Source of the DNA: Phytophthora hibernalis
Taxonomy: Eukaryota; Oomycota; Peronosporomycetes; Peronosporales; Peronosporaceae
Reading direction: 5' to 3'
DNA: 64,000 nt
Assembly (NCBI GenBank): GCA_012656075.1
Contig: JAAKBF010000063.1
Span: 248,001 to 312,000, forward strand
Positions within the stretch are counted from its first letter, which is position 1. Each line of letters starts with the position of its first letter. Positions 41,583 to 52,932 of this stretch are shown piece by piece. A program made the position numbers and the translations under genes. Below the pieces are notes generated by a model. The model did no database searches. It saw only the letters and a list, made by a program, of their open reading frames with translations, and had not been told where the DNA came from.

Positions 41583-42162
41583 AGCACTGCGTTTGCCCGT
41601 ACAATGGGGTAACTATCAGCACAATACTTGTTTGTTCATACCGTTATCGATGTTCCTGGTCAATAGAGGTGCAGATTCTGCACTGCACACGAATCTCGAG
41701 GTCAAGGTCTCCGCTCACGACAGCGATGCCGGTTTCCATGGACTTCAATGTACGCAATTTACTCGATGGCCTCAGGATCAGTTTCGGCACCAGTGCCGAC
41801 GTGCACCGCATGATCCCTGAACGCATTGTGCAAGCTCCGTCTGGACTTCATCGTGCCCAAGGGGTCACACCATTCAGCAGTCGACCGTACCAAACCAAGT
41901 CACGTCACTCCTCCAGCAAGTCCTGATGATAATTTACGTGTCTGGTGGTATTCCTTGCGTAGCGCCTGTCCTGGAGGCGTTGACATGACACACGTTTTCG
42001 GCCGTTGTCGCCACTTGACGTTGGCGACGTTTTGCTTGCGAAAAACCGCTCTCTGTTCCGACGCTATGGCGTCGCTGGGCTCGACCTCATTGTAATTGAT
42101 CGTCTCGCGCCAGACACACCCACTTCTCAAGCAGACCGGCAGAACCCCAGTGGAAGGATTCT
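41583..42162. other. intergenic, nothing recognised
   Basis: Only short unsupported ORFs on both strands. It separates the disrupted gene from the aquaglyceroporin gene. Confidence 0.45.
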
Positions 42163-43310
42163 ATGACCAGCAACATGTTGATGTCGTCGCTCCGGCCGCT
42201 GGCCCTCGAATGCGCGTCCGAGTTTGTTGGAACGTTCGTGCTCGTGTTTTTAGGCACTGCCGGGATCGCTACCGCTGCATTTGCCTCTCCTGGAGCCTCG
42301 GACTTGGCGATTGAACAGGTTGCTATCGGTTGGGGATTCGCAGTTGCGCTCGCCACATTCATCGCAGCTCCCGGTTCGGGGGCACACTTGAACCCTGCCG
42401 TGACACTAGCGCTCGTGGTCTCACCTCACGGTCGGAATGGTTTCCCGAAGCGTAAAATCCCCGCGTATATGCTGTCTCAGCTACTGGGCGCCACAATAGC
42501 GGGAGTTGCTGTGTTCGTCGTGTTTGGATCGGCTATCAGGCGCTACGAGGAGCGTCTGCACATCAGACGGGGTACCACGAAGTCTTCGCTTTCAGCAGTT
42601 GCGTTCGGAGCATCGTTCCCGCACCCGCAGCTCGTGTACGCAGAGTCCTCATTCTGGAATGAGAACGACGTGTCCGTCGCGGGTGCCGTTTTCTTAGAGG
42701 CGCTCGGTACACTTCTCTTCGTGCTGGTTCAACGTGCTGTGCGGCAGCCTCAGCAGCCCACGGGGTAGAGGCCTTCACCAGCTCCACCGCAGACGCACAA
42801 GAAAGCAAGGATCTCGCGCCTCCGCGGGTGCCTGCAGCCCCGTTGGCTCCGCTTTACATTGGCGCAGCACTGGCAACGTTGACGATGGTGATGACTCCGT
42901 TCACTCAGGCGTGTTTGAATCCGGCGCGGGATTTCGGTCCTCGATTGGTGGCTGTCATCGCAGGATGGGGGTCGGCAGCCGACTCGTGCTGGGTCTACTT
43001 GATCGGACCGCTAATCGGCGGCGTGGCTGGCAGCGTGCTCTTCGACTTGTTGATCCACCCAGGGCAGCAGACAACGGACGAAGCTGCAGCGGTCTGGATG
43101 CGGCACCAGCAGCGTGAGGGTGAGGCCATCTTGGAGCAGCTCGAGAAGAGCCAAACGCTGCTGAGCGTGACCAGCGGGGGCTTCGACTCGAAGTTCGACA
43201 CGCTGGCGACCCACAGCCTGCACCACAGCGACTTGTGCGAGAGCCCCACACCGCACAACTACTGCCTCTCGTCCCCAGGGCACCACCACCTGCACACGTA
43301 CGCCGCCTGA
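42163..43310 (+). CDS. aquaglyceroporin (MIP family channel)
   Basis: Membrane channel for glycerol, other small polyols or water. Six hydrophobic segments and both NPA half-helices are visible: HLNPAVTLALVV in the first half and CLNPARDFGPRLV in the second. The Asp after NPAR is typical of glycerol-conducting members (GlpF-like). One base is missing near 42742, inside the loop between the two halves; restoring it joins LLFVLVQRAV to AASAAHGVEAFTSS. The C-terminal cytoplasmic tail has a coiled stretch (REGEAILEQLEKSQTLL) and an unusual His-rich end (HSLHHSDLCE, GHHHLHTYAA). No introns were found. The start is the first Met (MTSNMLMSSL). It lies about 130 bp upstream of the Sac1-like gene on the same strand. 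Confidence 0.85.
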
Positions 43311-43406
43311 GACGAGGCAACAGCAAGTTGAAGTTGCAGTTTTTCGCACTTAATATAAGTTACGTGCGCCACCTCATAAACTCCTCGTACGACGCCACAT
43401 TTTGTA

Positions 43407-43424
43407 TCATTCTTCTCAATATCT
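43407..43424 (+). promoter_or_regulatory. Inr-like core promoter of the Sac1-like gene
   Basis: TCATTCTTCTCAATATCT matches the oomycete initiator/FPR pattern and ends 14 nt before the ATG at 43439. Confidence 0.45.
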
Positions 43425-43438
43425 CTGCAAATAAGACC

Positions 43439-45595
43439 ATGGCGCCCAAGAAGCAGTACGAGCTGGTGGTGCAGGACGACTTCCTCGTGGTGCTGCACCC
43501 CGTGCACCCTCTGAGTCTGCAGATTGCACGTTCGTGTGGCTCGGACGCGTCTCTGGGACTCGCCGTGGAGCACGTGGCAGACTCGCAGCACGTGCATGGG
43601 CGTCGCATGGCCTTCGACGCCATCTATGGCGTCTTCTGGCGCTGCGCGGGCCGTACCTGGCTGTGGTCACGCAGTACAAAGTGGCGGCTAAGGGCGTGGA
43701 TGGACACGAGATCCGCGCGGTGCAGGCGCTCGAGCTGCTGCTCATCCCCACGCAGAACCTGCCGACGCTCACGCTGCAGCAGGAGCAGGACGAGCGCACG
43801 TACATCGACATGATCACGGGGACATCGTGGAGCAGAAGCTGCACTTTGCACGGGACTTGGACCTTACGCACTCGCTGCAGCGTACGACAATTGGCAGTTG
43901 TCGTATACAGTTGAAAGACTGATACTTTGCTGTCTTGTCAGGCATTGCGGCGTTCGACGGCAAGATCGGCAGCATTGCGGAGCGCGCGGACGAGCGCTTC
44001 TTCTGGAACAAGTCGCTGTGCTCGGCGTTCATTGGTACGAGATGCTGTTGGGGGAATGGTGGTTTGATGAGACTGACACATTGCTACTGCTAGAGCAAAA
44101 GTTCTTCGAGTGGGTGACGCCCATGGTGCAGGCGCACGTGGAAGTGACGGAGCAGCTCAAGGTCAAGGACAAGTCGTTCCGCATCTTATACATCTCGCGA
44201 CGTTCGTGCAAGCGCCAGGGAATGCGCTTCACGATGCGCGGCATCGACGACGATGGCAACGTCGCCAACTTTGTCGAGACGGAGCAGATCTGCATTTTCG
44301 ATGACGGGAGGCAGACGTCGTTCGTGCAGATTCGAGGGTCCATCCCCGTGTTCTGGAGCTCGCCCGTGACGATGAAGTACGCGCCGAAAGTGTACCACGC
44401 AGGTGACAGCGAGCGTGACGTGGCGGCCTTCCAGAAGCACGCGTACCAGCTTATGGAGCTTTACGGCCGCGTGCTGTTCGTGAATCTCATCGACAAGAAG
44501 AAGGAACAGCTCAAGCTAGGCGAGGCGATGGCCAAGACCATCGCTGATGCAGCTACCAAGGACTCGCATATCCTCGCGGCTGTGCGCCTCGTTTGGTTCG
44601 ATTTCCACCACGAGTGCCGCAACATGAAGTGGGGCAACCTCGAGAAATTGATCAAGCAGGTCGACGACGACTTCCTCGACCACGGGTAAGCGTATTTCAG
44701 TGTCAGAGTGCTAGGTATTAAAGCTGAACTTGTCTGCTCGGGTGTTTGTGCAGATACTTTTGCAAGGGCGCAGATGGCTCAGTCGTGAGCAAGCAGTCCG
44801 GTGTGGTGCGCACCAACTGCATGGACAACCTCGACCGTACCAACGTCGTTCAGGTGAGTCGTTCGATGATGTCTTGCCTGTTGAAGCTGTGTGCTAACCG
44901 CTCAAATTTCTCGCCAGTCGCTGTTCGGGCGGCGCAGCCTGATGTTGCAGTTAAACGAGACCGAAGCGCTGCAAGGAAATGTGCTCAACTCGCCGTTCGA
45001 GGAGCTGGAGCGCACGTTCAAGCGCGTGTGGGGCAACAACGCCGACGCGATCAGCCTGTTCTACGGTCAGTTAAAACTTCGCGTGACTTCTCTACTGCTC
45101 TTATCGATATTAAATGCGTACGGCCCGCTGTTGGAATTGTCTGTAGCCGGCACGGGAGCACTCAAGACGGACTTCACGCGCACGGGCAAGCGAACCAAGA
45201 AGGGTGCGCTCATGGACGGCTACAACTCGTGCATGCGCTACATCATGAACAACTTCATGGACGGCTACCGCCAGGACGTGCTGGACCTGCTGCTCGGGCG
45301 CTTCTCGGTGTCGCGCAGCAAGCCGTCGCCGTTCCAGACGTCGGGCGAGAGCCTCGAGTCGGTGTTGGCCAAGCTCATGGGGCTCGTGGTCGCCTTCTTC
45401 CTCGTCGAGACGTACCGCAGCAGCGGCCAGAGCTTCTTCTTCGAGCGGTTGGTGCGTTCGGTGCTGCTGACGCTGCTCATCTGCGCGGGCGTGTTCAGTT
45501 TGCTGGTCAAGAAGGGCAACGCGTTGGGCCAGAAGCTGGTGCGGCTACCGAGTTTGCGTCCGCAGGATGGTTGCATGACCACGTGGAAGCGCTAG
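43439..45595 (+). CDS. Sac1-like phosphoinositide phosphatase
   Basis: Dephosphorylates phosphoinositides (typically PI4P) at the ER/Golgi membrane. Six exons: 43439-43881, 43942-44034, 44094-44685, 44754-44853, 44918-45065 and 45147-45595, all with GT-AG ends that join in frame. The SAC N-terminal part has ALELLLIPTQNLPTLTLQQE. The catalytic core has FVQIRGSIPVFWSSP, LVWFDFHHECRNMKW and the P-loop RTNCMDNLDRTN (CX5R). Two C-terminal hydrophobic segments (LMGLVVAFFLVETY; RSVLLTLLICAGVFSLLV) anchor it. Bases are missing near 43640 and 43822. The length fits Sac1. Only these two indels prevent a clean reading, and in a housekeeping gene they are likely assembly errors. Confidence 0.9.
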
Positions 45596-46737
45596 ACGAT
45601 TGCTCAGAATCCCTGAGAGATGGTCACTCGCGGGAAACTGAGCAGGACCAGTCCTGTGCCATGCACTTCAACACAAGCACCCAAGCAGCATTTTGTGTCC
45701 CTTCCAGAACTTGTATATATTTGTTTTTCTTTGATTTTACCCGTGGTATTTGATGATAAATCAACATGCATTTCCCCAATATATCCAATAAACCTGCAAT
45801 AATACAACTAATTCAACTATTTATGAAAGGTCAGCCGGTCGCTTTCTGAAGCGCAACGTCCGACACGGCGTGCATCCAAACGGTTTGATTGCCATTCAGG
45901 AATCGGACTTAGTAGAGTGGCGACATGCGTGGGAGTGCTTGCTGGGTAATGATGCCGGCAGCGACACCACCGCTGTGGTCCCACCTTTAATATCACAGTA
46001 CATGTGTCAAAACCACACGACGCGTTAAGGAGCCCGGTGGTTCATCAGCTTTTTCCGCGGTTGGATCGATTTCTGTTTGGCAGCATAGACACTCGGCGAC
46101 ACCACCGCAAAGTGCCACTCTGCCATTTCAGTTAAGGGTCGATATAGCCGGGCGTGATGACGCTCAGTGCTTTCCGCTCTAAGAAAAACTGGCCGATACT
46201 CGTAGGACGAATTCGGACTGCGGCGTACAGGTTGCAGTTCTCGGTGCACGACCAAGTCGCCCGCGTCACCGATGGGTGTTGCAGCTTGAAGTTCAGGCGC
46301 CTGTTAAAAACCCATTCTTCAACGGCGCACTTGCCGCACGAAACGCAAGCTCGTCCGAGCCGAGTCTCCCTTATTTCCGAGCAGTGAGTAATCGCGCCTT
46401 TGGTACTGAACGTAAGATGTCGGCGAGCAGAAACGAGACGAACCGTTAAGCCCTATTCTCGCCCAGAATAACTGCAACATGCAAAGAGACACGAAACGGC
46501 TTTTCGCCAATAAGATTGCGACCCGTCGTAATAGATGTCCCTCTCTATAGCTATAGTCCTGTATTATATGAAAATCAGACCTCCTTTTACTATCTACACA
46601 ACCTGTACACAACCCAAATCCTGCGATAATTGTACCTTTCCAGAATATCGAAAATCAAAGACATCACAGCGCTTGCGTATTCTTGGGAAATCTTCACTTC
46701 AGGCGCTCATCATTTGAAATGAGGCGCGAGCTCATTT
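45596..46737. other. intergenic, no supported gene
   Basis: The Sac1-like 3' end and about 1 kb without a domain-bearing ORF. The phrase CGACACCACCGC occurs at about 45963 and 46095, which may be a short dispersed repeat. Confidence 0.45.
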
Positions 46738-46757
46738 GGCTCACTTTGCAATTCACC
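46738..46757 (+). promoter_or_regulatory. strong Inr + FPR core promoter
   Basis: GGCTCACTTTGCAATTCACC is close to the combined oomycete initiator and FPR consensus (GCTCATTYYNCAWTTT). It lies about 40 nt upstream of the ATG at 46797. Confidence 0.65.
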
Positions 46758-46796
46758 CGATACCCCGCAACCCATCAAGCAACCACCACTACAGTC

Positions 46797-47119
46797 ATGC
46801 TGGCCCGCAACTCTCTCCGACTACCCAAGGCAGCCGCCCGCTGCATTAGCTCGTCCACGCCCGCGCGGGTACTACAGCAGACGCCCGCGACCTCCAGTGG
46901 CTCAGCCGAGAAGGCGCTTCCGCCCGTGTCCAAGGGCGAGCAGGCCTGGTGCGACATCTACGGCGTGGACTACGAGAAGCAGATCCAGGAGGCCCTGCAT
47001 GAGTCCCCGCTGCCGCTGTGAGCACCATCTACCCCACGACTGCAGCCAACGCCTCCGCCAAGGCGCAGAGCAAGGCCGACATCTGGAACGTCGTGTTCGG
47101 AGACAAGAAGTCGGCATAA
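46797..47119 (+). CDS. small putative mitochondrial protein
   Basis: A protein of about 107 residues. The N-terminus (MLARNSLRLPKAAARCISSS) is Arg-rich, amphipathic and free of acidic residues, as in mitochondrial presequences. The middle reads GEQAWCDIYGVDYEKQIQEA. One C is missing near 47018 (CCGCTGTG); with it the end reads STIYPTTAANASAKAQSKAD and closes IWNVVFGDKKSA. A strong promoter motif lies just upstream. I do not recognise the family. A respiratory-complex accessory subunit is possible but unproven. Confidence 0.65.
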
Positions 47120-47276
47120 GGCGCCTGAAGATTGAAATTTCGCCGTCTCTCTATATTATCGACACCCTAAGCTATCGCAGTAGTAAACCAGCACAACGAG
47201 TGAGCACGAGCTCCGCTTGCAACGCAGCTCTCCCCGTATCAATACACCATGCTGATTGTCAACCACTTTTTTATCT

Positions 47277-49183
47277 TCACTCTTCCTCGTCTTCGAGGGT
47301 GAAGTCAAACTGCTTCCATTGACGTTTAAAGTCCTGCGTGAGCTTCTCCTCCTCAGGTTTGGGCACGACACAGAACTTCCAGTTGGCGCGACGAGGCATG
47401 TCTAGCAAGCACGCGGCGGCGTGGCGGCCGAACTGCACGTAATGCTTGCCTTGGACGTGGTGCAGCAGCTGCGTGGTGCCTCCCTGGCCATCGGGCAGCT
47501 CAGCGTACAGGAACGGCTTGTCCTGCGTCTGCTGGCGGAGCAGCTCCAGCGGCCCCGTAGACGACGCGGCATCTGATTCTGCCTTCTCATCTAGCAACTC
47601 GTCGAACTTGACGTGGTATTTCTCGCCTTCGGTCTCAAAGATGCGTCGGGCAGCCTCCGCCTTGGCGTTGGGCACGCCCATTACCTGCAAGTGGCAGTGT
47701 GTGGTGCCCAGAGTGGCGACGTTGCGGTCGATCACCAGCAGCTCCTTGTCCTGAGAGGCGAAGTAGCGCCGCAATGCCGCCTTGAAGCGCTCCATCTCGC
47801 GCCACGTATCCTCGCTCAGGGCTAGCGTTGACGCCTCGTGTGCAATGGGCACGATGAGCAGGTGGTCGCCGCAGATGGCGCCCTTGGGCATCGCAAGATA
47901 GGCCTCCTGGCCGATACTCACGATCAAGTGACGCTCAAGTGTGGGCGTCGACAAACAAAACCAACACTCGGTGCGGACCAGTACGTCCGGCCGATGATGT
48001 CTTCGCTGCTGCTGGTTGTCTTCGCCCGGAAGCAATCCACCCTTGCGTCGGCCCTTCGCTGCGAGCTTCTGGTCGTAGAAGAACTGCCCGTCGCCTCGAC
48101 CTCTAGCAGTGAGTTGCTCAATCTGTTCCGCGGAGAGACCTCCAGTCGCTACCTTTCGTCGCTTGGTGTCGCGTGAGGTCGCGTCGTCTAGCATCGCATG
48201 GAGATACGGGTTCTGTGTGGTGCCCGCCGGGATGTCCACATGCTGACGCTCCTCTGCTCCTTGCTGTTCAAATGGCACGACCTGCAGGGCGTGCAGATAC
48301 TGCGCGACTTGTCCTTGACCTTATTCACGCCGCTGAGTCCGATGAGACGTGTGAGTTGCTTGCGTCCGGTTCCAGTCACCTCGCTCACGTACGGCAGTCG
48401 CTGGTAGAACACGTCTCCGCGAGTGCCGTCGCCTCCGCGACTCGTAATGTGATACCTGGGATGCAGCTGCTGCACGATCTCCCTCACAGCAGTGCTGCCG
48501 CGCGTCGCCTGCAATCCAATAGGAAGCTGCTGCTCCGGCAACAAGAGCTGGAAACTCGCCGGATACTCCGTCGTGAACAAGAAGTCCACGTCTCCCTGGT
48601 CTTCACCGGCAAGAAGCTGCTGCACCAGTGTATCGACCTGCATCGCACAAGTGAGTTATCTCTCCATAATGACCATATCTCCTCTTCCCAACGCACCGAC
48701 GCCTTCGAGTACGTCAACAGCCCCCTTTTCGTCCTCCGAGCCATGAGTCTCCGTACCGGACACGTAGGCCACCTTCATCCCTGCAATCTTCTCACAAAAG
48801 CAACCAGAAACTAAGTCCACAAGCATCAAATTCAACTCGCAGCTTTTTCTCGCTTACACTCGAGACGCCAGCTCCAGCAAGGCAGAAGAACCCCTCTCCA
48901 ACCTGCACCAACTGGTTCTCCGCACTCAGTTGGTCGTACACTTCCGTCTGTTTGGCGTCTTCCTGCCAGCTACGCGCCACTTCATGTCCCGGCAGGAAAA
49001 CGTGGGCAATGGCACCTGTTTGCTGCCTCCAGTGAGGTACTCAACGGGCAGAGGGAAGCAGCGACCGACACACACGAGTGCCTCGAACGGCTTGACCTTC
49101 GAAGCCGCATTCAGTTTGCGTGCGCGCTCGAACAGCAGCTCCCAATGGTCCTGCACCGCGCCGCACAGCAGCACCTTGGGCAT
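47277..49183 (-). CDS. CWF19-like protein (CWF19L1 type)
   Basis: Spliceosome- or lariat-associated factor related to Cwf19/Drn1, acting in the nucleus. The N-terminal metallophosphatase-like domain begins MPKVLLCGAVQDHWELLFER and continues CVGRCFPLPVEYL and MKVAYVSGTETHGSEDEKG. Then VDFLFTTEYPASF leads to the CwfJ C-terminal domain 1 (ECWFCLSTPTLERHLIVSIG; DHLLIVPIAHEAS; GTTHCHLQVMGVP, HIT-like) and domain 2 (RANWKFCVVPKPEEEKLTQD), ending in an acidic tail at 47277. Introns are likely at about 48824-48778 and at 48712-48638. One-base gaps occur near 48995 and 48300. The domain order and length fit CWF19L1. It shares a divergent promoter region of about 100 bp with the ankyrin gene. Confidence 0.85.
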
Positions 49184-49289
49184 CTTGTCAAATGGCTGTT
49201 AAGAACACGTTAAAGTCAATATTATAGAGCACACCAAGTAAGGGTTTGACCCCGAATAATGTGTCAAACACTAATCTCTTAACGTCAAC

Positions 49290-50527
49290 ATGGGTTCATT
49301 CTTGAAGTTGCTATGCAGCACTGGAGTGACGGGCGCGAAGAGCCTCTGGCGGACACCGAGTCAGTGCTGCTGGCGGCCAGCGCTGCGGGTGACGAGTGTC
49401 GCGTGGCTCTTCTTCTAGAGCAGGGAGGCGTGCAGGACGTGCTGCCAGCCAACCGCTTCTTCGGGGAGACGCCGTGCGAGCAGGCGCTGGAGCACGGCCA
49501 CGTGGGCGTCGCGGCTCTGCTGCTGGCCGCTCTACTGACCAGACGCAGGGGTCCGAGCAGCTCTCGGAACTCTTTTGGCGGAGGCTACTGACCGCGGCGC
49601 TACGCAGTCGCCAGCTGTCTGTGCTGGGCTTCGTGCTAAGCTACGAGCCGGACCTGAACGCGGACGTGCGCCACAGTGAGAAGCCGCTGTTTGACGCAGC
49701 ACGGGCCGACGCAGCCGAGATGCTCAAGGTGCTGGTGGCTCACGGGGCAGACGTGTCAGAGAGGGACCCTGTGGGCAGCAGCTTGCTGCATATCGCAGCC
49801 AAGTATGGCGCGATGGACGTGCTGAAGGTGCTCAGGACCAGCAGCGTCCGGGAAGAGGTGAACGCCGCCGACTCGCTGGACAACACAGCACTGCATTACG
49901 CGGCGGATTGTGCGCAACTGCAAGTGGCGAGAGAACTCTTGCTATGGGCGCGGATGTGAATCTGCGCAATAGAGGCTGACGGCGCCACTGCACATGGCCG
50001 TGAGCAAGGCGAGACTAGGAATGGCCAAGTTGCTGCTGGAAGAAGGACAGGCAGATGTGAATGCTACGGACTACCAGGATAATACGGCGTTGCTGCTGCT
50101 GGCTGCGATGACGACGTCGGATTTGGACGAGTACGTGAGCGACAGCGACGAGGAAGAGGAGTCCGTGCAGCTGCGGATGGCGAAACTGTTGCTAGAACAT
50201 GGTGCCGACGTGAATGCAGCGAATACGGCGACTGCTACACCGCTTCACCATGCAATGCGTCGCTATGACCTCGACCTTATGGATGTGCTGCTTGTTCACG
50301 GTGCTGATGTGAACCAGCGCAATCGCTTTGGAGATACTCCGCTGCATCAAGCCGCGCGACTAGCTCTTTTCCCGATCATGTGGCAGAAATTACTGGAGCA
50401 TGGCGCTGACCTGATCGCTGAAGATAGAGGCGGTCAGACGCCCATGGAACTGATTCCCAATAATGTGCTACGAGCTTCCGTTGCCGAGGTTGTGGCTAGC
50501 GTGGCGGAAATGGAGAGGCAAACATAA
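49290..50527 (+). CDS. ankyrin-repeat protein
   Basis: About 410 residues of ankyrin repeats, a protein-binding scaffold. Repeat signatures: FGETPCEQALEHGHVGVAAL; LHIAAKYGAMDVLKVLR; NTALHYAADCAQLQVARELL; LHMAVSKARLGMAKLLLEEG; TPLHHAMRRYDLDLMDVLLV; TPLHQAARLALFPIMWQKLL. An acidic insert (SDSDEEEESVQ) interrupts the fourth to fifth repeats. The ATG at 49290 (MGSFLKLLC) is preferred because the downstream reading aligns after an indel near 49345. Further indels lie near 49545, 49945 and 49970. No membrane segment or catalytic domain is visible, and the partner is unknown. Confidence 0.8.
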
Positions 50528-51200
50528 CGTAACGATTGCATAATTTCACCCAAACTTTCAAATTGTCGGCGTGATCAAAATTTATAAAGTTAAAGTACTT
50601 TTTAAAAGCAATCGATTTTTTTAATTATTTAAAAATAACAGCAAGGTTAATTTCAGCATTTTTTTACTACAAAGCCGCGACTTCGCTCTGGATTTTACTT
50701 TTGAGCTCGTTTCAAAGGGAGTGTACGGTATGTAGAAAAATATATTGGAATTCGTCGTTCGAAATTCACTTCGTATTCATGTTCGCCATTTTTGAATTGT
50801 ATTGATTAGGAGATACTGATAGGAACGATACTCAAACGAAGGCGAAAAATAAGCTGTACTTCAAAGTACTAGCAAGATGTTTGTTGAAGGAGTGTTGATC
50901 TAGCATCACTTCGCTTCTAGTTAATCGGTTGCTACTTGTAACAATGCCAATCATGCCTGCATATGAGACTGCGCAAAGCATAAGAATTCTAGTTAACCAT
51001 TCGTTGAAGTGCAATCTGGGCACACCGTTGCAAAGGACAGGATCTGGGTTATCCGTTGACACAACACCAACAAAGTTCATTCAGCCGTTCTCGAGCAATG
51101 ATGGCTCGAAAAAGTCGTCTTCCGCTATGAGAAGCAAACTCAATTTTTAGTGGTGTTTCTATCTTAAAATTGCGAGACAAAGCGATTGCGACCACACAGT
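50528..51200. other. AT-rich intergenic DNA
   Basis: Low-complexity A/T tracts downstream of the ankyrin gene. I see no gene or clear terminal repeat. Confidence 0.5.
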
Positions 51201-51202
51201 CC

Positions 51203-52488
51203 TTAAAATGACCTGTAATTATAGATCGTCATCTCGAAATATCGGGTGTAGCCGCTGAATTTAGCCGTTCGGGATACATGTACTAGCGTCATTTCGATTT
51301 GCACCGAACATTGACCTACTGCGTGTGACCCTGGCAGACTATGGGGTATATTTACGAGGGCGCTTCTTCTAGGCGCAACAGGCTTCTCTGCTGCCGCATC
51401 GACGTCGTCGGCATGCTTCTCCTCTTCGTCGGGCTGTCTGGACTCAACTGCTTCGCTACTGGCGTCATTGGCGGGGCTTGTGCTTTTCGCCGCTGCTTTG
51501 GCTTCGGCTGTTGCCACAGTGCCAAATCAAAAGGAGCCTTGTCTACAAGCGTACCGCATCCGTCGTGCCACTACAGTATGCTCACCAAAGGCTTCAGTCT
51601 CCGCTACTGTCGCTCCACTGCGCATGCGTCCCCAGTAGATGCTGCACACGTCACAAATGTTGCTCCGCGAAGACCGAATGCGGATAGTTGGGCACAACTT
51701 CCGCAAATACTGCCTGAAAGTGCTCGATCTTGGTTCACATACACGCAGCGCAATCTCTTCTACGTAGTTGTACATCTCTCGATAAAGCTGCGACCACGTA
51801 AAGTAAGCGGGCAGCATCGTGTACTCCCCGTCTAAGTACTGCAGCATCACCTTCCCATCCACATTCTTCTGCTTTCGCACTCGCACCGGAACACCATCAC
51901 CCACGCTAACCGAGAACTCCCTAAACCAGGACACGAACCAATGAAGATCCACAGCTCTAGCATGATTCAGGCGATTGCCATGAGCTTTCACCGACGTCAT
52001 GATGATCTGCTTCCTCTCTCCAGTCGTCATCTGGGACAACGAGCACAGGAACGGCTCCACTTCCGATGCCTTGCCCTCCAGACACCTCTTCTCACACGGA
52101 TCTCCACGAATAAGGCTGTCGGCCGTCTCTCGAAGATCGTCGCTAATCAAAATGGTCTAGTATCCTCGTCGGATATGTCGCTGGCGTGTTCATCACTGCT
52201 CTCCATGATCTCAGCACCACTCGATCGCTCGTCCTCCGAGTCCGGGACCCAGTCGCTGTCTGCACTGGCGTCACCACTGTCATCTCCCTCTGAATCAGCG
52301 TCCTCACGCGACTTGGCGGCGACGCAGACAGCGTCTCCCCGAGCTGCGAGAGCTGCAAGCTCCTCCATTGCGTGGTCGATACACCTGGTCAAAATGGGAG
52401 CCTCCACAAAAACCTCCTCCTGAGAAAAGTCAGTTATGTGCGATAATCGAGCGCCCGTCTTTAAATCCGTTCTTCTTGAAAACGCCAA
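51203..52488 (-). pseudogene. fragment of an unrecognised transposon-type protein
   Basis: The minus strand encodes an acidic Ser/Asp-rich N-terminus (DSGDASADSDWVPDSEDERS), then after a stop or shift at 52147 a basic region (HGNRLNHARAVDLHWFVSWF; GKVMLQYLDGEYTMLPAYFT). A Cys-containing motif follows (LRKLCPTIRIRSSRSNICDV, CSIYW) and then a helical region to about 51527. A further in-phase stretch may continue to 51203. The layout (acidic leader, zinc-binding motif, no visible nuclease core) resembles the front half of repetitive oomycete DNA-transposon proteins. The family is not named with confidence. Confidence 0.4.
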
Positions 52489-52932
52489 AAATGTTAACTA
52501 GCGTCATTTTGTCGTGCGCAGTCTCATATTTACTCAAACGAAACCCCTCCCAAAGCGTATAACTTTCTCACCGTGTATCCATAAGCCACCGGGCGAGATA
52601 ATTTCCCTAAATTTTGTTGGCCTATATAGCTGTAGGAAATGTTTCGTTCAATTTGCACAAATAAGTTTCCGTGAATAATGGGGTTTTAGATTTTGTTTGT
52701 AGTCTTGCATGAAAGGAAAAAGTTTCTTTTTTATTTCGCCACCGGCTACTTTCTATTCCCGTTTTTTTTCCATGAGGGCAGCTATATTGTATTTCCTATG
52801 GCTATAATTGATTTCGTCGCTGTACGAATGGATGTAACGTTCAAATGAGGGTGAAGGTCAAGAAGTGCACGTTTAGGAAATTGTTTGGAATTTTATATAG
52901 ACAATAACTGGCAATATTAAACTTTATTTGAA
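52489..52932. other. AT-rich intergenic DNA
   Basis: No ORF above noise; T-rich and A-rich runs between two transposon fragments. Confidence 0.45.

Noticed and set aside
41583..42162. Short ORFs on both strands
   Set aside because: No domain, start context or splice sites. Consistent with chance ORFs in moderately GC-rich DNA.
44746..45753. 335-residue plus-strand ORF
   Set aside because: Out-of-frame reading through the last Sac1-like exons and introns. The P-loop and spliced frame show the real one.
49290..50527. Ankyrin gene as a chain of independent small genes
   Set aside because: The repeat register continues across each frame break, so one gene with indels is the better explanation.
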